Source: Bradyrhizobium frederickii (lineage in GTDB: Bacteria; Pseudomonadota; Alphaproteobacteria; Rhizobiales; Xanthobacteraceae). From it: DNA of 64,000 bases. Position 1 is the first letter of the stretch, and every line of letters starts with the position of its first letter. Made by a program: the position numbers and the translations under genes. The notes below the pieces were generated by a model. The model worked only from the letters and a program-made list of their open reading frames with translations, made no database searches and had not been told where the DNA came from. Below are positions 16,177 through 24,435 of this stretch, one piece after another. The stretch spans positions 248,001-312,000 of the forward strand of contig NZ_SPQS01000006.1 in the NCBI RefSeq assembly GCF_004570865.1, in the 5' to 3' direction.

Positions 16177-19100
16177 ATGAATCTCTCAAAGTTCTTCATC
16201 GACCGTCCGATTTTCGCCGGCGTGCTGTCGGTCCTGATCTTCCTTGCCGGCCTGATCTCGCTGTTCGCGATGCCGATCTCGGAATATCCCGATGTCGTGC
16301 CGCCCTCCGTCGTCGTGCGCGCGACCTATCCCGGCGCCAATCCCAAGGTGATTGCGGAGACGGTGGCAACGCCGATCGAGGAGCAGATCAACGGCGTCGA
16401 GAACATGCTGTATATGTCGAGCCAGGCGACCACCGACGGCGCGATGACGCTGACGGTGACGTTCCGGCTCGGCACCGACCCCGACAAGGCGACGCAGCTG
16501 GTGCAGAACCGCGTGCAGCAGGCCGAGCCGCGCCTGCCCGCCGTGGTCCGCCAGCTCGGCATCATCACCAAGAAGTCCTCGCCCGACCTCACCATGGTCG
16601 TGCACTTGTTGTCGCCGAACGGCCGCTACGACATGACGTATCTGCGCAATTACGCGGTGCTCAACGTCAAGGACCGGCTCGCGCGGATCGACGGCGTCGG
16701 CGACGTGCAGCTCTATGGTGCCGGCGACTATTCGATGCGGGTCTGGGTCGACCCGCAGAAGGCCGCCGAGCACGGTCTGACCGCAAGCGACATCGTCAGG
16801 GCGATCCAGGCGCAGAACGTCGAGGCCGCCGCCGGCGTGGTCGGCTCCTCCCCGAACGTGAAGGGCATCGACCTGCAACTGTCCGTCAACGCAGAAGGCC
16901 GGCTCGCCAACGAGGAGCAGTTCGGCGACATCGTGGTCAAGACCGGCGCGCGCGGCGAGGTCGTGCGCCTGCGCGATCTCGCGCGCATCGAGCTCGGCGC
17001 CTCCGAATACGGCCTGCGCTCGCTGCTGGACAACAAGCAGGCGGTGGCGATCCCGATCTTCCAGGCGCCCGGCTCCAACGCGCTGCAGATCTCCGACCAC
17101 GTCCGCGCCACCATGGCCGAGATCAAGAAGAACATGCCGGAGGGCGTGTCGTACCAGATCGTCTACGACCCCACCCAGTTCGTACGCTCCTCGATCGAGG
17201 CGGTGATCCATACGCTGTTGGAAGCGATCGCGTTGGTGGTGCTGGTCGTGATCCTGTTCCTGCAGACCTGGCGCGCCTCGATCATCCCGCTGCTGGCGGT
17301 GCCGGTGTCGATCGTCGGCACCTTTGCCGTGATGCACGTGTTCGGCTTCTCCATCAACGCGCTCAGCCTGTTCGGCCTCGTGCTCGCGATCGGCATCGTC
17401 GTCGACGATGCCATCGTCGTGGTCGAGAACGTCGAGCGCAACATCGAGGCCGGGCTGTCGCCGCGCGATGCCACCTATCAGGCGATGCGCGAGGTGTCGG
17501 GGCCGATCATCGCCATCGCGATGGTGCTGATCGCGGTGTTCGTGCCGCTCGCCTTCATCTCCGGCCTCACCGGGCAGTTCTACAAGCAGTTCGCGCTGAC
17601 AATCGCGATCTCGACGGTGATCTCCGCCGTCAACTCCCTGACGCTGTCGCCGGCGCTGTCGGCATTGCTGCTCAAGGGGCACAACGAGCCGAAGGACCGG
17701 CTGACGCGGATCATGGAAAAGAGCCTCGGCTGGTTCTTCCGTGGCTTCAACAAGGCCTTCACACGCTCCTCGGAGAACTACGGCGCCTCCGTCACCAAGG
17801 TGATCTCGGGCAAGGCCGCCGTGATGGGCCTCTATGTGCTGCTGGTCGGCCTCACCGCCCTGTTGTTCCAGCAGGTGCCGAGCGGCTTCGTGCCCGGTCA
17901 GGACAAGCAGTACCTGGTCGGCTTCGCCCGCCTGCCCGACGGCGCGACCCTCGACCGCACCGAAGAGGTGATCCGCAAGATGAGCGACATCGCGCTGACC
18001 CAGCCCGGTGTCGAAAGCTCGGTGGCCTTCCCCGGCCTGTCGATCTCCGGCTTCACCAACTCGTCCAATGCCGGCATCGTGTTCTCGACGCTGAAGCCAT
18101 TCGACGAGCGCAAGGATCCCTCGCTGAGCGGGAATGCCATCGCGGCCGAGCTGAACAAGAAATATGCCGGCATCCAGGAAGCCTTCATCGCCATGTTCCC
18201 GCCGCCGCCGGTCAACGGTCTCGGCACCATCGGCGGCTTCAAGCTGCAGATCGAGGACCGCGCCGGTCTCGGCTATGACGCGCTGAACGAGGCGACCAAA
18301 GCGTTCATGGCGGCGATGCAGAAGGCGCCCGAGATCGCCGGCGTGTTCTCGAGCTTCCAGGTCAACGTGCCCCAGCTGTTCGCCGACATCGACCGCACCA
18401 AGGCGCTGCAGCTTGGCGTGCCCGTCACCGAGGTCTTCAACACGCTCCAGATCTACCTCGGCTCCTACTACGTCAACGACTTCAACAAGTTCGGCCGCAC
18501 CTATTCCGTCCGCGTCCAGGCCGACGCGCCGTTCCGCGCGCGTGCCGACGACATCAGGCAGTTGAAGGTGCGCTCGTCCTCGGGCGACATGGTGCCGTTG
18601 TCGGCGCTGCTCAAGATCCGCCAGAGCGCGGGGCCGGAGCGCGCGATCCGCTACAACGGATTCCTGTCATCCGACATCAACGCGGCGGCCGCGCCCGGCT
18701 TCTCCTCGGGCCAGGCCCAGGAGGCGGCGACGCGGATCGCGGCCGAGGTGTTGCCGCCCGGCTTTGCCTTCGAATGGACCGACCTGACCTATCAGGAGTT
18801 CATCGCCGGCAATTCCGGCATCTGGGTGTTCCCGCTGGCGATCCTGCTGGTCTTCCTGGTGCTGGCCGCGCTTTATGAGAGCCTGACACTGCCGCTCTCG
18901 ATCATCATGATCGTACCGATGGGCCTCTTGGCTGCGATGTTCGGCGTCTGGGTCTCCAAGGGCGACAACAACGTCTTCACCCAGATCGGTCTGATCGTCC
19001 TCGTGGGGCTCTCGGCCAAGAACGCGATCCTGATCGTCGAATTCGCGCGCGAGCTCGAATTCGCAGGCCGCACGCCGATCCGGGCCGCGATCGAGGCCAG

Positions 19101-19365
19101 CCGCTTGCGGCTTCGTCCGATCCTGATGACGTCGATGGCGTTCATCATGGGCGTGCTGCCGCTGGTGCTCTCGACCGGCGCAGGCTCGGAGATGCGGCGC
19201 GCCATGGGCGTTGCCGTGTTCTCCGGCATGATCGGCGTCACCGTGTTCGGCCTGTTCCTGACGCCGGTGTTCTATGTGCTGCTGCGAACCGTCACCGGCA
19301 TGAAGCCGCTGACGCATCACGGCAGCGACACCAGCGCGGCGCCGGCCCAGCCTGTGAGCCACTAA
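16177..19365 (+). CDS. RND multidrug efflux permease (AcrB/MexF-like, HAE1 family)
   Basis: The 1062-residue permease starts MNLSKFFIDRPIFAGVLSVL. The in-frame GTG at 16141 is less likely because the ATG at 16177 has AGGGGCAAGG in front of it. PISEYPDVVPPSVVVRATYP follows helix 1, and the proton-relay pair is in LAIGIVVDDAIVVVENVERN (helix 4). GLSAKNAILIVEFARELE and LSTGAGSEMRRAMG mark the second half. Sequence style is closer to MexF/OqxB than to the MdtB-like pump at 8290. The gene follows its adaptor after a repeat and is probably under the TetR at 13945. Confidence 0.94.
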   Translation: MNLSKFFIDRPIFAGVLSVLIFLAGLISLFAMPISEYPDVVPPSVVVRATYPGANPKVIAETVATPIEEQINGVENMLYMSSQATTDGAMTLTVTFRLGTDPDKATQLVQNRVQQAEPRLPAVVRQLGIITKKSSPDLTMVVHLLSPNGRYDMTYLRNYAVLNVKDRLARIDGVGDVQLYGAGDYSMRVWVDPQKAAEHGLTASDIVRAIQAQNVEAAAGVVGSSPNVKGIDLQLSVNAEGRLANEEQFGDIVVKTGARGEVVRLRDLARIELGASEYGLRSLLDNKQAVAIPIFQAPGSNALQISDHVRATMAEIKKNMPEGVSYQIVYDPTQFVRSSIEAVIHTLLEAIALVVLVVILFLQTWRASIIPLLAVPVSIVGTFAVMHVFGFSINALSLFGLVLAIGIVVDDAIVVVENVERNIEAGLSPRDATYQAMREVSGPIIAIAMVLIAVFVPLAFISGLTGQFYKQFALTIAISTVISAVNSLTLSPALSALLLKGHNEPKDRLTRIMEKSLGWFFRGFNKAFTRSSENYGASVTKVISGKAAVMGLYVLLVGLTALLFQQVPSGFVPGQDKQYLVGFARLPDGATLDRTEEVIRKMSDIALTQPGVESSVAFPGLSISGFTNSSNAGIVFSTLKPFDERKDPSLSGNAIAAELNKKYAGIQEAFIAMFPPPPVNGLGTIGGFKLQIEDRAGLGYDALNEATKAFMAAMQKAPEIAGVFSSFQVNVPQLFADIDRTKALQLGVPVTEVFNTLQIYLGSYYVNDFNKFGRTYSVRVQADAPFRARADDIRQLKVRSSSGDMVPLSALLKIRQSAGPERAIRYNGFLSSDINAAAAPGFSSGQAQEAATRIAAEVLPPGFAFEWTDLTYQEFIAGNSGIWVFPLAILLVFLVLAALYESLTLPLSIIMIVPMGLLAAMFGVWVSKGDNNVFTQIGLIVLVGLSAKNAILIVEFARELEFAGRTPIRAAIEASRLRLRPILMTSMAFIMGVLPLVLSTGAGSEMRRAMGVAVFSGMIGVTVFGLFLTPVFYVLLRTVTGMKPLTHHGSDTSAAPAQPVSH

Positions 19366-19370
19366 AGCAT

Positions 19371-19500
19371 GATGGGATGAGGCCTGGGTGCCGCGATGAG
19401 GGAGCTGCACTCCCTCTCCCGCTTGCGGGAGAGGGCTGGGGAGAGGGTGTCTCCTCAATGGGACAATCCCCAAGAGGAGAAAGCCCTCTCCCGGCGCGCG
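19371..19500 (+). repeat. Interspersed palindromic repeat, copy 2
   Basis: This is the plus-strand copy of the element at 12824-12951: it shares GATGGGATGAGGC, GCGGGAGAGGGCTGGG, GGGTGTCTCCTCAATGGG and AAAGCCCTCTCCCGGCGC. It begins just after the permease stop. A related CTCTCCCGCATGCGGGAGAG hairpin follows at 19535-19554. It may stabilise or end the pump mRNA. Confidence 0.8.
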
Positions 19501-19611
19501 GGACGATGCTTCGCATCGCCCGGACGCGCCGACCTCTCCCGCATGCGGGAGAGGTGAACGACCCTGCTGCAATCGGTTCAACCTAAAGCCATTCCGCTCC
19601 AAACCTGGGAG

Positions 19612-19758
19612 ATTCCCGCGAGCCGCAACAACGAGCACGGTCTTGCGAAAGACCGTCTCGTTGACGCGGGGGAAGGCGATCACGCCGAGCGCGGAGCCGG
19701 CGAACAACGCCGGCAGGCCGATGGCGAGGTCGACGAAGACCTCGCCGGCATCGGCAAT
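19612..19758 (-). pseudogene. Remnant of a TauE/SafE-type sulfite exporter (C-terminal fragment)
   Basis: The minus strand translates as IADAGEVFVDLAIGLPALFA, then GSALGVIAFPRVNETVFRKT and VLVVAARGN, with no start codon. This matches the usual C-terminal end of TauE/SafE permeases (GLPALLLGxxLG...FRRxVL), recognised from memory. No upstream portion of such a gene is present; the same frame runs directly into the stop codon of the unrelated gene at 19759. Homology fades into repeat sequence downstream. I interpret it as debris of a deleted transporter gene. Confidence 0.5.
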
Positions 19759-20256
19759 CTATTTCCGGTTCTCCTCGCAGAACTTCAACGCGGCCAGCGC
19801 TTCGCCGGCGCGCGGTATCTGCATCTCGATGCTGTCGTCGTCATCGTCTTCGAAGTCGAGCGTGAGGCGCTTGGCCTTCGACAGGCGATCCATCATCGAC
19901 TGGTCATACTCGAAGATGCCGCGCACGGTGGTCCTGTCCATGACCTCCCACTTCGCCTTCTTCATGATGTCCGCATCGTCAGTGCCGATATCGGCCCGAA
20001 GGATCTCGCCGACCGTCTCCCACTCCCAGCCGTCGTAGATCATCACGATCACGATCGTCTTCTCGGAATAGGTGATCACGATGACGTAGTCGCGGTTCTC
20101 GTCGTCCTTGTCCTTGTAGCCCCGGCTTGCATTGCAGTGCGTATCCTGCGTCCGCTTTTCGATGGTCCAGTCACCGACCTTCGATTTTTGCGCCAGCGCC
20201 GGCCCTGCCCCCAGGACGCCTGCGACCAGCAAAACGGCGAGAAGGTATCGGTTCAT
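19759..20256 (-). CDS. Hypothetical secreted protein with acidic Asp run
   Basis: The 165-residue protein has a clear signal peptide (MNRYLLAVLLVAGVLGAGPALAQ); the start at 20256 is chosen for this, since the frame stays open further upstream without protein-like content. The mature part opens KVGDWTIEKRTQDTHCNAS, reminiscent of the strand order in IalB-like proteins. It has a run of five Asp (FEDDDDDSIEMQIP), and two Cys (THCNAS and KFCEEN) could form a disulfide. I do not recognise a named family. It is likely periplasmic. Confidence 0.72.
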   Translation of the reverse strand: MNRYLLAVLLVAGVLGAGPALAQKSKVGDWTIEKRTQDTHCNASRGYKDKDDENRDYVIVITYSEKTIVIVMIYDGWEWETVGEILRADIGTDDADIMKKAKWEVMDRTTVRGIFEYDQSMMDRLSKAKRLTLDFEDDDDDSIEMQIPRAGEALAALKFCEENRK

Positions 20257-20491
20257 GTCAGCCTCCAGCGCTTCCCGGGGCGAGATGACCATCTCCGCGG
20301 GAGAGCCGCAAGGGTCCGTGCCGGCCGGAAGACGTGCCTTCATCCTGATCCGGCCTCGGGATTTGGTGCGGCCGCAGCGCACAAACCCGCCCTCCGGGTT
20401 CCCCGCGAAACCCCATTCCCGACGCGACGAAACACCCCTGAAACAGATCGCCGGTTAAATGGTTGTCAAAACAAGTACAGGGACGGCCACC

Positions 20492-20575
20492 ATGCAATTC
20501 CTTCTTGACCTGATCTACGAATATTCCTGCTGTCAGAGCCTCGTCGCCCAGCCGCCAGGGGAGGACGCGCTATGA
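20492..20575 (+). CDS. Putative 27-aa ORF coupled to the next small gene
   Basis: ATG at 20492 is preceded by AGGGAC and encodes MQFLLDLIYEYSCCQSLVAQ, then PPGEDAL. Its TGA overlaps the ATG of the next small gene (ATGA at 20572-20575), the arrangement of translationally coupled genes. A vicinal Cys pair is notable. It is too short for any family assignment; conservation in relatives would be the decisive evidence. Confidence 0.4.
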   Translation: MQFLLDLIYEYSCCQSLVAQPPGEDAL

Positions 20576-20664
20576 TCGAGCTGATCTCCGCCCTTCTTGC
20601 CCTTTGCAGCGTCGGCGTTTTCGCAGCGCATGCGCTGGATGCCTACCGCACCACGCACTCCTGA
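20572..20664 (+). CDS. Putative 30-aa hydrophobic peptide
   Basis: The ORF encodes MIELISALLALCSVGVFAAH, then ALDAYRTTHS: one membrane helix with a short polar tail. A strong ribosome binding site (GGGGAGGA) lies 6 bases upstream. I recall similar peptides in Bradyrhizobium genomes, but no function is known. It is followed by a pair of palindromic repeats at 20684-20788. Confidence 0.6.
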   Translation: MIELISALLALCSVGVFAAHALDAYRTTHS

Positions 20665-20683
20665 TCGGTTCGCTGTTCCGGCA

Positions 20684-20788
20684 CTAAAGCGCAATGCAAT
20701 TAAGATGAATCGTCATCGCGCTTTAGGTTGTTGTTTAAGCATGATCTCTTCGGAAAACCGCTGCGCACGTTTCCGGATCATGCTTCAG
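20684..20788. repeat. Tandem pair of interspersed palindromes (CTAAAGCGC / AAGCATGATC family)
   Basis: The first hairpin pairs CTAAAGCGC (20684-20692) with GCGCTTTAG (20718-20726). The second pairs AAGCATGATC (20737-20746) and CGGAAA with TTTCCGGATCATGCTT (ending 20785). I recognise the second unit as a very common Rhizobiales intergenic repeat. Its end touches the stop of the minus-strand gene at 20785, so it probably ends transcription from both sides. Confidence 0.75.
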
Positions 20789-21207
20789 AACGGCCGTCGG
20801 TAGAAATGCTCCGAATGCGTTGCCGCTGGAAAGCGGTTGGCGAGCGCCAACGCTCCGTTCTCGTCCGTTTCGAGCGCGATCTTCTGCGCCAGCATCACGT
20901 CGCCCGGGACGAGAAAGCCTGACGGGACGAAGCACCAGCCCATCGTCGCGTGCCCGGCCCCGTCGATCTCGTGGACATTTGCGGCCGTGCCGTAGTGGAT
21001 GCGGTATGACTTGCCGGTATCACAGCCGACGACGTCGAAATACCGGTGCTCTTCGAACTGCGCGCGCTGCGCCGGCGACAGCCATTCAGCCAGAAGCCGG
21101 CGGCCACGAGCATCCGGCGTGTTCTCGCCGAAGAACCGCCGATAGAGTTCACGCAGCGCGTGCAAACGCGCACGCGCCGGCGCGCGGAGCCAAACTGCCG
21201 CAATCAT
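20785..21207 (-). CDS. Hypothetical protein (140 aa)
   Basis: The protein begins MIAAVWLRAPARARLHALRE and contains RRLLAEWLSPAQRAQFEEHRYFDV, GCDTGKSYRIHYGTAANVHE and WCFVPSGFLVPGDVMLAQKIALE. I recognise this pattern from many Bradyrhizobium genomes, usually next to a 70-80 residue protein like the one at 21220, but no function is known. It lies 12 bases after that gene on the same strand, so the two form a pair. No signal peptide or membrane helix was seen. Confidence 0.75.
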   Translation of the reverse strand: MIAAVWLRAPARARLHALRELYRRFFGENTPDARGRRLLAEWLSPAQRAQFEEHRYFDVVGCDTGKSYRIHYGTAANVHEIDGAGHATMGWCFVPSGFLVPGDVMLAQKIALETDENGALALANRFPAATHSEHFYRRPF

Positions 21208-21219
21208 GTGCAGCTCAGA

Positions 21220-21441
21220 TCAACCGCCGACCAGGCGGGGATAGAACAGCGTTTCCTGCGCGGTCGGATCGAACGATTTGATGCGGGTGACCTCGCCAGG
21301 TCCGGTTCGCAGGGCGGCGGTGAAGCCGGCCCCGGTCAGCTCCCGAAAGCGCCGTTCGGCTCGCGCCAGCGCTTCGGCATTGCCAGGATCAAACTCGTGG
21401 CGCGTATCGCCCGTCTGGTCCATCACGATCTGGGTTGCCAT
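21220..21441 (-). CDS. Small hypothetical protein (73 aa)
   Basis: The protein starts MATQIVMDQTGDTRHEFDPG and ends QETLFYPRLVGG. The ATG at 21441 is preferred over one 21 bases upstream because of the family's usual opening. It probably forms a small alpha/beta domain with a helix AEALARAERRFRELTG. It is the first gene of a two-gene unit with 20785-21207. It is recurrent in Bradyrhizobium and of unknown role. Confidence 0.72.
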   Translation of the reverse strand: MATQIVMDQTGDTRHEFDPGNAEALARAERRFRELTGAGFTAALRTGPGEVTRIKSFDPTAQETLFYPRLVGG

Positions 21442-21551
21442 GTTGAGTCTCCTCATGCCCACCCCTGAAGCTGATCAAAGCAAACGTCGTGCCGTCGGTT
21501 CCTGTTGGCAACAATTTTCTCGTGCCGGCGCATCACGCCTTGCTGAACTGG

Positions 21552-22370
21552 TCAGCGCGAGGCGGCCGCCGCTCCGCCCTCGTCGATCTGCCGGCCCATC
21601 AAAGCAATCGCCTTTTGATAGACGCCGGCGGCATTCCAGGCCTCGATAGCGGCGAAATTCGGCTCGCCCGGCTGGTACCCGGCACCCGCGCGCCAGCCAT
21701 GAGCCCTCAGGAAATTCGCCGTCGAATTCAGCGCGTTGGCGGCCACCTCGAGATTGCCGGTGCCATAGGCCAGGATGTTCTTGGGCATGAACTGGGTCTG
21801 GCCGACCTCCCCGTGCATGGAGCCGCGGGTCGCCCCCGACAGCGTGCCGCGGTCGATCAGCTTCAGCGCGGCGTAGAGCTGGTCGGTGAAGAATTCGGGA
21901 CGGCGGCAGTCATAGGCAAGGGTTGCGATCGACGACAGCATGTTCTGGTTGCCGCGCTGGCTGCCAAAACCGGTCTCCATGCCCCAGATCGCGATCAAGG
22001 GTCCGGGCGGGACGCCATAGCGCTGCTGGATGGAGGCGAACAAGGCAGCCTGCGACTGCTTGAGCTGCCGCCCCTTGGCGACGATGGTGGTGGCGCCGCG
22101 CTTGGCGAGGAACTGGTCGAGCGTCAGTGAAAAGCTGCGCTGGCCGCGATCGGCCGCGATGGTCGCACTGGCGTAGTTGGTCTGCATCAGGGCCGCGAGC
22201 GCGGTCTGGCCGATGCCCTTGCCTTGCGCCTCCGCGCTGAACTCGCGCTTCCAGGCCTCGAACCCGCCGGGTCCGTTGCCGCAAGTGGCAGCCTCGGCGG
22301 CGGGCGCCAGGCACCCAAACAGCGCCATCGCGCCAAATACCGCCCTTGCAACAGCCCTGCCCCTGATCAT
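21552..22370 (-). CDS. Lytic murein transglycosylase (MltB family)
   Basis: The 272-residue protein carries a signal peptide (AVFGAMALFGCLAPAAEAA). The start at 22370 is chosen because GGGAG lies 9 bases upstream; the in-frame ATG at 22379 abuts the same GGGAG. The catalytic domain shows IAIWGMETGFGSQRGNQNML, with Glu in the WGMETGFG motif as the general acid, then MHGEVGQTQFMPKNILAYG. MltB-type enzymes cleave peptidoglycan to 1,6-anhydromuramyl products in the periplasm. The C-terminal peptidoglycan-binding domain of larger homologs is absent. Confidence 0.9.
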   Translation of the reverse strand: MIRGRAVARAVFGAMALFGCLAPAAEAATCGNGPGGFEAWKREFSAEAQGKGIGQTALAALMQTNYASATIAADRGQRSFSLTLDQFLAKRGATTIVAKGRQLKQSQAALFASIQQRYGVPPGPLIAIWGMETGFGSQRGNQNMLSSIATLAYDCRRPEFFTDQLYAALKLIDRGTLSGATRGSMHGEVGQTQFMPKNILAYGTGNLEVAANALNSTANFLRAHGWRAGAGYQPGEPNFAAIEAWNAAGVYQKAIALMGRQIDEGGAAAASR

Positions 22371-22405
22371 GCCCAGCATCTCCCGTCCAGTACCAATCGG
22401 CAATC

Positions 22406-24259
22406 TTACCCCCTCGAAGGCGCCGACTCCATGGCGCGATCATAGGTCAATTCCAGCCCCGCCAGATTGCCTTCCTTGCGCCATTTGTCGAGCAGCCGCA
22501 GGAACGCCACCGGCCCGCGCCAATATTGGCTGTTTCTTGCCGCGATCGGATCGAACACGCCTTCATTGTTGTAGTAGCCGGGCGTGCATTCGGCGAGATA
22601 GGTCTGCCGGCCGATCGCGGCCTTGACGACCTCGTCGACCCAGGCATTCTCGGCGGCAAGTGTCGGCTCGAGCGTTTTGGCGCCGCGCTTGCGCGCCTGG
22701 TCGATGACGTAGGCGATGTGCTGCGACTGCTCGTCGATGATGTGCGGGAAGTTGGCGCTCTGGCCGGCCTGCACGGTGACGATCAGGAAGCAATTCGGGA
22801 AGCCGCGGCTGTAGAAGCCATGCATCGTCTTGACGCCGCCCTGCCAGCGTTCGGACAGGCTCATGCCGCCGCGGCCATAGACCTCAAAGCCCATGCGCCG
22901 GGCGTAATCGGTGCCGACCTCGAAACCGCTGGCGTAGATCAGGCAGTCGAGCTCATAGGCCTTGCCGCCAGCCACGACCGCATTCTCGGTGATGCGATCG
23001 ACGCCCCGCCCTTTGGTGTCGACGAGATGAACGTTGGGACGATTGAAAGTGTCGAGATATTCGTCGTGAAAGCATGGCCGCTTGCAGAACGCCTTGTACC
23101 AGGGCTTGAGCGCATCCGCCGTCGCCTTGTCCTTGACGACCGCATCGACCCGGGCGCGGATCTCCTCCATCTTGCGGTAGTCGGCCTGCTCGATGACCTT
23201 CAGCGCCTCTTCCATCGAGGTGACCGGTTGCGGCTGCCGACGCGGCGCGAGCAGGATCTCGCCGAGCAGACCGGTCCAGCCGTCCTGCACCAGATCCCGC
23301 TCGAACGGCTCGCCTGAGATCACGGCGGTGAAATTGTCCATGCGCTCGCGCTGCCAACCGGCCTTCAGGCTCTCCGCCCAGCCCGGATCCGTCGGCCGGT
23401 CGTCGCGCACGCCGATCGCGGACGGCGTGCGCTGGAACACATAGAGCTCCTTCGCCGAACCGCCGAGATGCGGCACGCATTGCACGGCGGTGGCACCGGT
23501 GCCGATGATGCCGACGCGCTTGTCGGCAAGTCCGGTCAGACCGCCATCGGCGTTGCCGCCGGTGTAGCCGTAGTCCCAACGGCTGGTATGAAAGCTGTGG
23601 CCTTCGAAGCTCTCGATGCCGGGAATGCCGGGCAGCTTCGGCCGGCTGAGCGGACCTCCGGCGAGAATGACAAAGCGTGCGCGGATCCGGTCGCCCCGAT
23701 CGGTCTCGACCAGCCAACGCGCCTCCTCCTCCTGCCACACCATGCGGGAGATGACGGTCTGAAACAGCGCGCGCTCGTAGAGACCGAAATGACGGCCGAT
23801 GCGGCGGGAATGCTCGTAGATCTCCGGCGCCCGGGCGTATTTGCGCACCGGCATGTAGCCGGTCTCTTCCAGCAGCGGCAGGTAGATGTAGCTCTCGGTA
23901 TCGCAGGCAGCTCCAGGATAACGATTCCAATACCAGGTGCCGCCGAAATCGGCCGCCTTTTCCACGATGCGGAAATCATCGATGCCGGCCTCGCGCAAGC
24001 GCGCGCCACAAAGAAGCCCGCCGAAGCCGCCGCCGACGACAAGCACCTCGGTCTCTTCACGGACAGGTGCGCGCGCAAATCCTGGATCGGCCCAGGGGTC
24101 GTCGAGATAGCGACTGAAGCCGCCTGCCACCTCGACATATTGAGCCTTGCCTTCGGCACGAAAACGGCGATCGCGCTCCTCGCGATAGCGCGCACGAAGA
24201 GCCGCGATGTCGACGGTAGGTTCGCCGGCTGCACCGGTCTTGTGTCTTTCCGCTGACAT
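22406..24259 (-). CDS. Flavin-containing monooxygenase, Baeyer-Villiger type
   Basis: The 617-residue protein has an FAD Rossmann motif GGGFGG at 76-81 and a second nucleotide-binding motif in [15 protein letters not shown] (NADPH). Between them is [13 protein letters not shown], matching the BVMO fingerprint FxGxxxHxxxW(P/D). The N-terminal 70 residues extend beyond minimal BVMOs, as in the phenylacetone/cyclododecanone type. It inserts oxygen next to a carbonyl, giving esters or lactones; the substrate is unknown. It is divergent from an acyl-CoA ligase and an acyl-CoA dehydrogenase, suggesting a joint ketone or alicyclic acid degradation route (inference). Confidence 0.9.
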   Translation of the reverse strand: MSAERHKTGAAGEPTVDIAALRARYREERDRRFRAEGKAQYVEVAGGFSRYLDDPWADPGFARAPVREETEVLVVGGGFGGLLCGARLREAGIDDFRIVEKAADFGGTWYWNRYPGAACDTESYIYLPLLEETGYMPVRKYARAPEIYEHSRRIGRHFGLYERALFQTVISRMVWQEEEARWLVETDRGDRIRARFVILAGGPLSRPKLPGIPGIESFEGHSFHTSRWDYGYTGGNADGGLTGLADKRVGIIGTGATAVQCVPHLGGSAKELYVFQRTPSAIGVRDDRPTDPGWAESLKAGWQRERMDNFTAVISGEPFERDLVQDGWTGLLGEILLAPRRQPQPVTSMEEALKVIEQADYRKMEEIRARVDAVVKDKATADALKPWYKAFCKRPCFHDEYLDTFNRPNVHLVDTKGRGVDRITENAVVAGGKAYELDCLIYASGFEVGTDYARRMGFEVYGRGGMSLSERWQGGVKTMHGFYSRGFPNCFLIVTVQAGQSANFPHIIDEQSQHIAYVIDQARKRGAKTLEPTLAAENAWVDEVVKAAIGRQTYLAECTPGYYNNEGVFDPIAARNSQYWRGPVAFLRLLDKWRKEGNLAGLELTYDRAMESAPSRG

Positions 24260-24435
24260 GCACGTCCTCCACGCAGGGCGCTGCTTCGCCGGCAGCTCGC
24301 CTCAGTTAGCCCCGAAAAAGTGAGGCATGCAATCACGTCCACCGTTTTTTGCGTGAACGCCGCGCGACCTTCCGCTAACCTCGCGCGCAAATCACAAGCG
24401 TGCGCCACGCAACGACGTGGCTTCCGGAGGAGACC

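Noticed and set aside
16186..17682. 498-codon open frame opposite the second RND permease
   Set aside because: Shadow of the permease; composition is typical of antisense translations in high-GC DNA.
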